From positions 1 to 13,126 of the forward strand of contig JBKBRC010000058.1 in the NCBI GenBank assembly GCA_046292345.1: a stretch of 13,126 nucleotides of DNA, in the 5' to 3' direction. Position 1 is the stretch's first letter. Every line of letters begins with the position of its first letter. The DNA is from JBKBRC01 sp046292345. GTDB taxonomy: Bacteria; Bacteroidota; Rhodothermia; Rhodothermales; Rubricoccaceae. Below are positions 6,738 to 13,084 of the stretch, in pieces. A program made the translations under genes and the position numbers. The notes beneath the pieces are model-generated. The model did no database searches, was not told the origin of the DNA, and saw only the letters and a program-made list of their open reading frames with translations.

Positions 6738-7367
6738 TTACTGGGCCACGACGACGCGGGCGTGGCGCAGCACGCGGTCACCGAGGCGGTAGCCGCGCTG
6801 GATCTCGGCAAGCACCGTGCCTGGCGCCGTGCCCTCGGGGGCGGGCTGCTGCATCAGCGCCTCGTGCGCCCCGACGTCGAACGGCTGTCCGACGGCCTCG
6901 ATGGGTTCGACGCCCTGGCGACGCAGCGCGTCGGCGAACTTCTGGTGGACGAGCGCGATGCCCTCGGCGAGCGCCTCCGCCGCGCCGCCCGTGCCCTGCA
7001 CCTGGCGGGCTGCCTCAAGCGAGCGCCCGAGGTCGTCGAAGACGTCGAGGAAGGGTGCGAGCGCGGCCTCCCGGCCTCGCTCCTCCGCCTGGGCCTGCGT
7101 CTGTTCGCTGCGGCGACGGTAGTTCTGGAACTCGGCCGCGCGGCGCAGTAGCTGCTCGTTGAGGTTTCTGACCTCCTGCTGGAGCCGCTCGAGATCCGTC
7201 GCCTGCTCGGCCAGTTCGTCTACGGCGCTCACGGCGACCTCGGCGGCGTCTTCGGGACGGATCTGCTGCCGAACTTGTTCGCGGACGTTCTCGTCCGCGC
7301 GGGCGTTCTCGTCTGCGGCGGGGGGATCGAGGGGAGACTGCTGCGACATGCGGAAAGGGCGGTTCAT
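6738..7367 (-). CDS. grpE: GrpE, nucleotide exchange factor of DnaK
   Basis: This 209-residue protein has GrpE architecture. An acidic, disordered N-terminus (to about 50) is followed by a long coiled coil containing the block NEQLLRRAAEFQNYRRRSEQ (69-88), which forms the dimer stalk. The beta-wing domain ends in the family signature GYRLGDRVLRHARVVVA. GrpE releases ADP from DnaK and acts as a thermosensor in the cytoplasmic Hsp70 cycle. Two ATG starts are possible: 7367 (MNRPFRMSQQ) and 7349 (MSQQSPLD). The second is closer to usual GrpE N-termini and neither has a clear ribosome-binding site. It lies between hrcA (109 bp upstream) and dnaJ (30 bp downstream). dnaK is not in the window. Confidence 0.96.
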   Translation of the reverse strand: MNRPFRMSQQSPLDPPAADENARADENVREQVRQQIRPEDAAEVAVSAVDELAEQATDLERLQQEVRNLNEQLLRRAAEFQNYRRRSEQTQAQAEERGREAALAPFLDVFDDLGRSLEAARQVQGTGGAAEALAEGIALVHQKFADALRRQGVEPIEAVGQPFDVGAHEALMQQPAPEGTAPGTVLAEIQRGYRLGDRVLRHARVVVAQ

Positions 7368-7476
7368 GACGCTAAAGGTCGGGCGGCAGGCCTGCCAGCG
7401 CGAGGCGGCTTCGTCTAAAATCGTGTATGAAGTACCGAACGCACACGGGTGCGGGGCACGCCGGGCGGCCCCGCTG

Positions 7477-8565
7477 TCACGCGGCCGCGGCCTCGTGGCG
7501 GCCGGAGAGAAGCGCCGCCACGTGCTCGACGAGCGCGACTGCCCGCGCGTAGTCCATCCGCGTCGGGCCCACGAGCGCCACCGCCCCGACGGCGTCGCCG
7601 ACGGTGTAGGGCGCGCTCACGACCGAGTAGGCCGCCGGCCCCTCACCACGGGCGAGTTCCTCCCCGATCAGGATCAGCGTGCGCTCGACCTGCGCCAGTT
7701 CGGGGCGCTCGAGCAGCAGCACGAGCTCGTCCTCGCGCTCGGCGAGCTCGACGGCGTCGCGGACGGCGTCGGGGCTGCGGAACTCGGGCTGTGCGACGAG
7801 ATGCTGCGCGCCCGCGACGGCTGCGCGCGCGGCCGCGGCGGGCTCCTGGAACAGCGCCGCCCGCTCGCGCAGCACGACGCGCACGACGCCCGTCGCGTCG
7901 TCCGGGGCCAGGTCCTGCACGCGCGCGGCGCCGGTGCGCCGGATCTCGTCGAGCGAGAGCCCGGCCAGGCGCTCGTTGAGGCGCTGCACGACGGCGTCGA
8001 GCGCCTCCGGCACGACGGCCTCGTCAATCTCGGCCATAACGGTGCGCGCGAGGCCGCCGCGCAGGGCGAGCACGAACAGCACGCGCTGCGCCGCGATCGG
8101 CACTACCTCGAGGCGCTCGAGCACGCCCACCGAGAGGCGCGGCGTGAGCACGACGCCAAGCAGACTGGCCAGGCGCCCGAGCAGCCGGCTCGTCTCGCGC
8201 GCGACGGCGTCGAGATCGCCCAGGCGGCGGCGGACGCTCTCGCGCAGCAGCGCGGCCTCGCGCGCCGAGAGGCCCTGCACATCCATCAGCTCGTCCACGT
8301 ACGCGCGGTAGCCCTGCTCGGTCGGCACGCGCCCGGCCGACGTGTGCGGGTGCCCGAGGTAGCCGGCGGCCTCGAGCGTCTGCATCGTCGCGCGGATTGA
8401 GGCGCTCGAGAGGTCAAACGAGTCGGCAATGGCACGCGAGCCGACGGGCGCGGCCGTCTGGATGAACTGCTGCACGACGCAGCGCAGCACCGCGCGCTCG
8501 CGCTCCGAGAGCGGATGCTCGCCGGATGCGCGGGGGGCAGGACGGGAGACAGCGGAGCGTGGCAT
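7477..8565 (-). CDS. hrcA: HrcA, heat-inducible transcription repressor
   Basis: This 362-residue HrcA represses class I heat-shock genes by binding an inverted-repeat operator; its activity depends on the GroEL chaperonin in studied bacteria. The N-terminal winged helix spans about 18-90 with SSASIRATMQTLEAAGYLGHP (53-73) and TSAGRVPTEQGYRAYVD. The GAF-like dimer region includes LTPRLSVGVLERLEVVPIAA near 145. The C-terminal signature VGPTRMDYARAVALV lies near residue 340. The length is typical. Downstream on the same strand are grpE and dnaJ. No CIRCE sequence (TTAGCACTC-N9-GAGTGCTAA) is visible in the gaps ahead of hrcA, grpE or dnaJ, but a different inverted repeat lies upstream at 8596-8626. 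Confidence 0.97.
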   Translation of the reverse strand: MPRSAVSRPAPRASGEHPLSERERAVLRCVVQQFIQTAAPVGSRAIADSFDLSSASIRATMQTLEAAGYLGHPHTSAGRVPTEQGYRAYVDELMDVQGLSAREAALLRESVRRRLGDLDAVARETSRLLGRLASLLGVVLTPRLSVGVLERLEVVPIAAQRVLFVLALRGGLARTVMAEIDEAVVPEALDAVVQRLNERLAGLSLDEIRRTGAARVQDLAPDDATGVVRVVLRERAALFQEPAAAARAAVAGAQHLVAQPEFRSPDAVRDAVELAEREDELVLLLERPELAQVERTLILIGEELARGEGPAAYSVVSAPYTVGDAVGAVALVGPTRMDYARAVALVEHVAALLSGRHEAAAA

Positions 8566-8595
8566 AGCGGTGGGCAGGCGTTGGGGCCAGTGCCG

Positions 8596-8626
8596 GGAAA
8601 CGAGTATACGCCGGTCGTTCGTTTCC
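8596..8626 (-). promoter_or_regulatory. Candidate hrcA promoter/operator: inverted repeat next to a TATACT box
   Basis: GGAAACGA (8596-8603) and TCGTTTCC (8619-8626) form a perfect 8-bp inverted repeat with a 15-bp spacer, 31 bp upstream of the hrcA ATG. On the minus strand TATACT (8608-8603), a 5/6 match to a -10 box, sits in the spacer and touches one arm. This would place an operator directly over the promoter, which suits autoregulation. No convincing -35 is seen. Binding by HrcA is inferred from position only. Confidence 0.45.
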
Positions 8627-8691
8627 GGCCGAGCCCCGCGGGAGCCCCACTTTGCTCACTTTTCCGTCTGGCCCGGCGGCGCGGGCCCGCG

Positions 8692-9153
8692 TCAGCGCGG
8701 CACACCCCACACCATCAGCCCGCCCAGGTGCCCTGTGTAGGCCACAGCGAGCGCGGCCAGCACGGCCCCGGCGAGCACGGCCACGCGCAGCCCGAGCGGC
8801 ACCGCACCGCGCGCGCGCGCGCGCTGCCAGACGAGCGCGGCCAGGACGAGCGCGAGCGCGGCGGCGGCAAGCGTTGCGTTGGCGCCCCTCTCGTGGGCTT
8901 CCAGAAACAGCGCCGCCATTGGCTCGCCCTCCACGGCCTCCTCGAGCACCTCGCCCGTCTGGCGTGCCCAGAGCGCCGCGGCAGCGCCGAGCCCGAGCAG
9001 GATCGTAGCGGCGCGCAACCACACGTCGGTACCGCGCACGGCGAACACGAGCGCCGCGCCGGCCGCGAGCGGCAGCAGCACGAGCGGGAAGTGCACCGCG
9101 AGCGGGTGCAGGTAGGGGATTGTGTAGTCGCGGAGCAGGCTCAGATCGGGCAT
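8692..9153 (-). CDS. DUF2231 family membrane protein
   Basis: This is a 153-residue protein with four predicted membrane segments (about 15-37, 44-62, 87-108, 117-148). Family marks are LHPLAVHFPLVLLPL (15-29, with H16 and H21), TGEVLEEAVEGEP followed by a HER motif between segments 2 and 3, and a C-terminal TGHLGGLMVWGV. DUF2231 proteins are small integral membrane proteins of unproven function; the conserved membrane histidines suggest metal or haem ligands, which is inference. The ATG at 9153 is chosen. An in-frame GTG at 9162 would add three residues and lie 3 bp from the gpmI stop. Either way the gene is tightly linked to gpmI and probably cotranscribed with it. Confidence 0.8.
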   Translation of the reverse strand: MPDLSLLRDYTIPYLHPLAVHFPLVLLPLAAGAALVFAVRGTDVWLRAATILLGLGAAAALWARQTGEVLEEAVEGEPMAALFLEAHERGANATLAAAALALVLAALVWQRARARGAVPLGLRVAVLAGAVLAALAVAYTGHLGGLMVWGVPR

Positions 9154-9165
9154 GGCGGGCACGGC

Positions 9166-10740
9166 TCAAGGGGCCGAGGAAGGCACTCCTGCAGGCTGAA
9201 CCCCGGACGCCTGTGGCGACGCGGGCGCGCCCACGAGCGGCGCGCCGGTCATGGCGGCCGGCTGCGGCAGGCCCATCAGGCGGAGCACCGTCGGGGCGAC
9301 GTCGCCGAGCACGCCGGGGCGCACGGCGCTTACGCCCGGCGCGATCACGAGGTGCGGCACGAGCGCCGTCGTATGGGCCGTATGCGGGGAGCCGTCCGGG
9401 TTGCGCATGCGGTCGGCATTGCCGTGGTCGGCGATGATCTGCACGGTGTAGCCGGCCTCAAGGGCCGCCGAGACGATGGTCTCCGCCGCGCGGTCGGTCG
9501 CCTCGACGGCGCGCACGGCGGCCTCGAAGACGCCCGTGTGCCCGACCATGTCCGGGTTCGCGATGTTGACGACCGCCAGGTCCGGCCGGTCGGGCGCGCC
9601 GAGCGCCTCGGCCACGCGCGCGGCCAGTTCGGGGGCGCTCATCTCAGGCTGGAGGTCGTACGTGGGCACCCTGGGGCTCGGCACGAGGATGCGCCGCTCG
9701 CCCTCGAACTGCACCTCGCGGCCGCCGTTGAAGAAGAACGTGACGTGCGGGTACTTCTCGGTCTCGGCCGCGCGGAGCTGCGTGCGCCCGGCGCGACTGA
9801 CGACCTCGCCGAGCGTCTCCGCGAGGTCGGTCTTGGGAAACGCGACCGGCACGTCCGCGAAGGCGTCCCCGTAGGGCGTGAACGTGACCAGGTGCAGCGC
9901 CGGCGCAGCCCCGCGCTCGAAGCCCTCGAAGTCCGGGTCGGTGAGCGCCTGCGTGAGCTGCCGCGCGCGGTCGGCGCGGAAGTTGAAGAAGACGACCGCG
10001 TCGCCGTCCTCGAGCCGCGTGAGGCCCTCGGCGCGCACGCCCGGCTCCACGAACTCGTCCGTCACGCCGGCGGCGTAGCTCGCCTCGAGGTAGGCCCCGG
10101 GATCGTCGAAGGGGGTGCCCTCACCGTGGACGAGCATGCGGTAGGCGCGCTCGGTGCGCTCCCAGCGGCGGTCGCGGTCCATGGCCCAGTAGCGGCCCAC
10201 AACCGAGGCCACGCGCCCGGCGCCGATGCGCGCGGCGCTCGCCTCGAGGCGTCGCACGTAGCCAGCGCCGCCGTGCGGGTCGGTGTCGCGGCCGTCGGTG
10301 AAGGCGTGCACGAGGGTCTGCGCGCCGCGCAGGCCCTCGCGCGCGGCCAGCTCGAGCAGTGCCTCGACGTGCGCGAGGTGGCTGTGCACGCCGCCGTCCG
10401 AGACGAGGCCCATCAGGTGGAGGCGGCGCTCGCGCGTGCGCGCGTGGCGGCACGCGGCGAGCAGGGCCTCGTTGCGGAAGAACGCGCCCGTGGCAATGTC
10501 ACGGTCGATGCGCGTCAGGTCCTGGTAGACGACGCGCCCGGCGCCGAGATTGGTGTGCCCGACCTCGGAGTTGCCCATCAGACCGGCCGGCAGGCCAACG
10601 GCCAGCCCGGAGGCCTCGAGCGTGCCGAGCGGGTAGCGGGCGAAGAGGCCGTCCAGGAAGGGCGTGCGCGCTGCTGCGATGGCCGAGACGGCGGGGTCTT
10701 CGGTGAGGCCGTAGCCGTCGAGGATGAGCAGGAGATGCAT
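9166..10740 (-). CDS. gpmI: 2,3-bisphosphoglycerate-independent phosphoglycerate mutase
   Basis: This 524-residue metalloenzyme interconverts 3- and 2-phosphoglycerate in glycolysis/gluconeogenesis. The alkaline phosphatase-type metal sites are intact: LDGYG (D8), NSEVGH with nucleophile S58, NPDMVGH (D397, H401), ADHGNAD (D438, H439) and HTAHT (H456). The phosphotransferase-insert substrate residues are also present: DGGVHSH (H119), FTDGRDTDP (149-155), FFNFRADR (R255, R258) and EKYPHVTFFFNGG (K329). About 20 Pro/Ala/Gly-rich residues extend the usual C-terminus. The ATG at 10740 starts three codons before the conserved LLILDGYG; no other start codon lies between it and the repeat array. The 5' leader carries the 12-bp array that separates it from nth. 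Confidence 0.97.
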   Translation of the reverse strand: MHLLLILDGYGLTEDPAVSAIAAARTPFLDGLFARYPLGTLEASGLAVGLPAGLMGNSEVGHTNLGAGRVVYQDLTRIDRDIATGAFFRNEALLAACRHARTRERRLHLMGLVSDGGVHSHLAHVEALLELAAREGLRGAQTLVHAFTDGRDTDPHGGAGYVRRLEASAARIGAGRVASVVGRYWAMDRDRRWERTERAYRMLVHGEGTPFDDPGAYLEASYAAGVTDEFVEPGVRAEGLTRLEDGDAVVFFNFRADRARQLTQALTDPDFEGFERGAAPALHLVTFTPYGDAFADVPVAFPKTDLAETLGEVVSRAGRTQLRAAETEKYPHVTFFFNGGREVQFEGERRILVPSPRVPTYDLQPEMSAPELAARVAEALGAPDRPDLAVVNIANPDMVGHTGVFEAAVRAVEATDRAAETIVSAALEAGYTVQIIADHGNADRMRNPDGSPHTAHTTALVPHLVIAPGVSAVRPGVLGDVAPTVLRLMGLPQPAAMTGAPLVGAPASPQASGVQPAGVPSSAP

Positions 10741-10756
10741 GGGGGCCGGGAGCAGA

Positions 10757-10925
10757 GCGATCAGGTGCGATATCAGGTGCGATATCAGNNNNNNNNNNNN
10801 NNNNNNNNNNNNNNNNNNNNNNNNNNNNNNNNNNNNNNNNNNNNNNNNNNNNNNNNNNNNNNNNNNNNNNNNNNNNNNNNNNNNNNNNATCAGGTGCGAT
10901 ATCAGGTGCGATATCAGATGCGGTA
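10757..10925. repeat. 12-bp tandem array between gpmI and nth, overlapping the nth stop, spanning an assembly gap
   Basis: The unit is TCAGGTGCGATA. Copies are at 10761-10772 and 10773-10784 with a partial copy to 10788, then N, then 10890-10901 and 10902-10913. A 10/12 matching copy at 10914-10925 is the end of the nth coding sequence. On the minus strand the last codons of nth read TAC CGC ATC TGA and the repeats read TAT CGC ACC TGA, so the array looks like a duplication of the nth terminus. Every unit supplies a TGA in the nth frame. Confidence 0.93.
10789..10888. other. Assembly gap of 100 N inside the 12-bp array
   Basis: Exactly 100 N. An unbroken 12-bp array would require a missing length of 7 modulo 12, which 100 does not satisfy, so the length is a placeholder and the copy number is unknown. 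Confidence 0.97.
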
Positions 10926-11753
10926 GTCGCGGGCGCGGCGCGTAGTGCGTCCGGTGCGCGTATCGAAGACGAGTGTGGAGCCGGAGCGCGGCTCGGCAAG
11001 TTGCTCGACGCCCTGCCGGTCCGTGACCGTGACCGGGTCGTCGAAGTAGCGGCGGTTGGTGGCGCAGTAGTAGCGCCCGCGCGCGGCGTCGAGGCCGGCA
11101 CGCGGGGCGGGCAGGCGGGCAAGTGCGGCGGCGTGGTCGCACACGTCTGGCAGCGGGCACGCCTCGCAGCGCGGCGCGCGCGCCAGGCACGTGTAGCGGC
11201 CGTGCAGGATGAGCAGGTGGTGCGCCTCGCCCCATTCCGCCTTCGGGATGACACGCGCGAGCTTCTCCTCGACTGCCCGCGGCGTGGACGCCTCGCGGAC
11301 GAGCCCGATGCGGTTGGCCACGCGGAACACGTGCGTGTCGACGGCCAGGGCCGGCTCGTCGAAGGCGACCGAGACGACCACGTTGGCCGTCTTCCGCCCC
11401 ACGCCCGGCAGCGAGACCAGGTCGGCGTGAGCGCGCGGCACCTCGCCGCCGAAGTCCTCCACGAGGCGCCGCGCCAGCCCGGCCAGGGCCTTCGCCTTGT
11501 TGTTGGGATACGAGACCGAGCGGATGAGCGGGAAGAGGTCTTCGGGCTCGGCGCGCGCCATGGCCTCGGGCGTCGGGTACGCCTCGAAGAGCGCCGGCGT
11601 GACCATGTTGACGCGCTTGTCGGTGCACTGCGCCGAGAGCACTACGGCCACGAGCAGCTCGAACGGATTGCGGAACGCCAGCTCGGTCTCGGCGCGCGGG
11701 ATGCGCTCGCGGAGGCGGTTCAGGACGAGGCGCGTCTTCTCTCTGCGAGTCAT
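10914..11753 (-). CDS. nth: Endonuclease III with a C-terminal extension
   Basis: This bifunctional DNA glycosylase/AP lyase removes oxidised pyrimidines in base excision repair. Residues 1-205 are a full Nth: SAQCTDKRVN (40-49), the helix-hairpin-helix LPGVGRKTANVV (115-126) with catalytic K121, VDTHVFRVANRIGL (138-151) with catalytic D139, and the iron-sulfur cluster ligands C189-x6-C196-x2-C199-x5-C205. About 74 residues follow the cluster, whereas E. coli Nth ends soon after it. Residues 227-270 (YYCATNRRYFDD..VTVTDRQGVEQL..LVFDTRTGRTT) look like a small folded module resembling the N-terminal domain of PhaR-type regulators. The stop codon lies in the last degenerate unit of the 12-bp array. 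Confidence 0.96.
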   Translation of the reverse strand: MTRREKTRLVLNRLRERIPRAETELAFRNPFELLVAVVLSAQCTDKRVNMVTPALFEAYPTPEAMARAEPEDLFPLIRSVSYPNNKAKALAGLARRLVEDFGGEVPRAHADLVSLPGVGRKTANVVVSVAFDEPALAVDTHVFRVANRIGLVREASTPRAVEEKLARVIPKAEWGEAHHLLILHGRYTCLARAPRCEACPLPDVCDHAAALARLPAPRAGLDAARGRYYCATNRRYFDDPVTVTDRQGVEQLAEPRSGSTLVFDTRTGRTTRRARDYRI

Positions 11754-11823
11754 GCGGGCCGGCAGGCGCGTCTGCGAGAGACGTCCGCGAAGGGCGTCTT
11801 CGAGGTACGTTTTCGAGGCGCAT

Positions 11824-11831
11824 CAAATCTA
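11824..11831 (-). promoter_or_regulatory. Candidate nth promoter -7 element (TAGATTTG)
   Basis: On the minus strand TAGATTTG matches the Bacteroidota -7 consensus TAnnTTTG at all fixed positions. It would give a leader of about 60 nt to the nth ATG. I see no good -33 TTG element at the usual spacing, so the call rests on the -7 element alone. Confidence 0.35.
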
Positions 11832-11896
11832 CCCACGAACCGACCTGGCCCCGGCAGCTGTATCGCGTCCGTCCACTAGCTTCGCGCCGTCTCTGC

Positions 11897-11998
11897 GGTC
11901 CGTCTCCAACCCCGGTCCGTCTCCAACCCCGGTCCGTCTCCAACCCCGGTCCGTCTCCAACCCCGGTCCGTCTCCAACCCCGGTCCGTCTCCAACCCC
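11897..11998. repeat. Six perfect copies of a 17-bp tandem repeat in a divergent promoter region
   Basis: The unit GGTCCGTCTCCAACCCC repeats at 11897, 11914, 11931, 11948, 11965 and 11982 with no mismatch, followed by a degenerate copy (11999-12015). It ends 24 bp before the ATG of the plus-strand dehydrogenase and begins 143 bp upstream of the nth ATG. The period is not a multiple of three and the array is outside any likely coding sequence. Copy-number change would move the dehydrogenase start relative to any upstream promoter in 17-bp steps. Confidence 0.97.
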
Positions 11999-12022
11999 GG
12001 CCTGCCTCCGCTCGGTTCACTG

Positions 12023-13084
12023 ATGACCCCGCTCCCGCCCCCCGCCCCGCTCCGCATCGTTCAGTTTGGCCTCGGGCCTATCGGGCGCGCCTGCGCCGCG
12101 CTCGTGCTCGATCGCCCGGACCTCCACCTCGTCGGCGCCATCGACCATGCGCCGGACCTGGCCGGCCGGCCGCTCGCCGACGTGCTCGGGCGCGAGGCGG
12201 CCGAGGGCACCGTGCACGCCGACGCGCGCGCGGCGCTGGACGCGCTCCGCCCGGACGTGGTGCTGCACACCACGGCGTCGTTCCTCGACCGCATCGAAGG
12301 CCAGATCCTGGCCTGCGTGGACGCCGGCGCGCACGTTGTCTCGTCCTCCGAGGAGTTGTTCTGGCCCTTCGCGCGCGACGCGGCGTGGGCCGCCCGCGTA
12401 GATGCCGCCGCGTGCGAGGCGGGCGTGGCTGTCGTGGGCACGGGCGTCAACCCGGGCTTCGTGATGGACTTGCTGCCGGTCGTACTCTCGTCGGTCGTGG
12501 CGCGCGTGGACCGCGTCGAGGTCACGCGTTCGGTCGATGCCGGGCGTCGCCGCGAGCCGCTCCAGCGCAAGGTGGGCGCGGGCCTCTCACCCGAAGCTTT
12601 CGCGGCGCGCGAGGCCGCCGGCGGCTTCGGGCACATCGGCATGCTCGAGAGCGCGCGGGCGCTCGCGGCTGGCCTCGGCTGGCACGACGCCGCGTTCCGC
12701 GAGACGTTCGGGCCGCACCTGGCCGCGGCGACGCATCAGACGGCGCACGTGCGCGTCGAGCCGGGGCAGGTGGCCGGCATTCACCAGACGGCGCACGTCC
12801 TCGTCGGCGGCGAGGAGCGGGCGACGCTCACGCTCACGATGGCTGTCGGCGCGCCCGACGAGGACCGCATCATGATCTACGGCGAGCCGGACCTGCGCGT
12901 GGTCGTCGAGGGCGGCACGTTCGGCGACACGGCGACCGTGGCGGCGGTCGTCAACGCGGCGCGGCGCGTCGGGCAGGCCGCACCGGGGCTGCGCACCATG
13001 CTCGACCTGCCGGCGGCGGCGGTCGGACACGTCGCCGCCGGGCGTTCCGCCGCCGGGCATGCCGCCGCCGGGCATGCCACCTGA
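12023..13084 (+). CDS. NAD(P)-dependent dehydrogenase of the DapB-like / 2,4-diaminopentanoate dehydrogenase type
   Basis: This 353-residue protein has a Rossmann N-terminus RIVQFGLGPIGR (11-22), DVVLHTTASF (78-87), VVSSSEELFWP (105-115), and VVGTGVNPGFVMDLLPVVLS (137-156), a block typical of the DapB-like amine dehydrogenases that include 2,4-diaminopentanoate dehydrogenase. GFGHIGMLESARALAAGLGW (201-220) is also family-like. The substrate is unknown; true DapB is shorter and has a different catalytic motif. The ATG at 12023 begins 10 residues before the Rossmann strand and 24 bp after the 17-bp array. Family homology seems to end near TMLDLP (325-330); the last ~15 residues are translated 15-bp repeats (AAGRS-AAGHA-AAGHA), and the stop lies inside the array. 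HQTAHV occurs twice (238-243, 254-259). Confidence 0.85.
   Translation: MTPLPPPAPLRIVQFGLGPIGRACAALVLDRPDLHLVGAIDHAPDLAGRPLADVLGREAAEGTVHADARAALDALRPDVVLHTTASFLDRIEGQILACVDAGAHVVSSSEELFWPFARDAAWAARVDAAACEAGVAVVGTGVNPGFVMDLLPVVLSSVVARVDRVEVTRSVDAGRRREPLQRKVGAGLSPEAFAAREAAGGFGHIGMLESARALAAGLGWHDAAFRETFGPHLAAATHQTAHVRVEPGQVAGIHQTAHVLVGGEERATLTLTMAVGAPDEDRIMIYGEPDLRVVVEGGTFGDTATVAAVVNAARRVGQAAPGLRTMLDLPAAAVGHVAAGRSAAGHAAAGHAT

Noticed and set aside
5412..7151. Long plus-strand open frame opposite dnaJ and grpE
   Set aside because: Antisense shadow of two clear chaperone genes; composition is His/Arg/Ala-rich and matches no family I know.
8515..10926. Very long plus-strand open frame opposite hrcA, the DUF2231 gene and gpmI
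   Set aside because: It is the antisense shadow of well-supported minus-strand genes in GC-rich DNA, with Arg/Ala/Gly-rich sequence and no domain.
11806..11813. TACGTTTT as -7 element for the plus-strand dehydrogenase
   Set aside because: It is 7/8 to TAnnTTTG but lacks a -33 element and lies over 200 bp from the start; too weak to annotate.
10741..12057. Minus-strand frame extending gpmI upstream through the 12-bp array and antisense to the nth region
   Set aside because: It overlaps nth in another frame and passes through repeats; the gpmI homology begins at the ATG at 10740.
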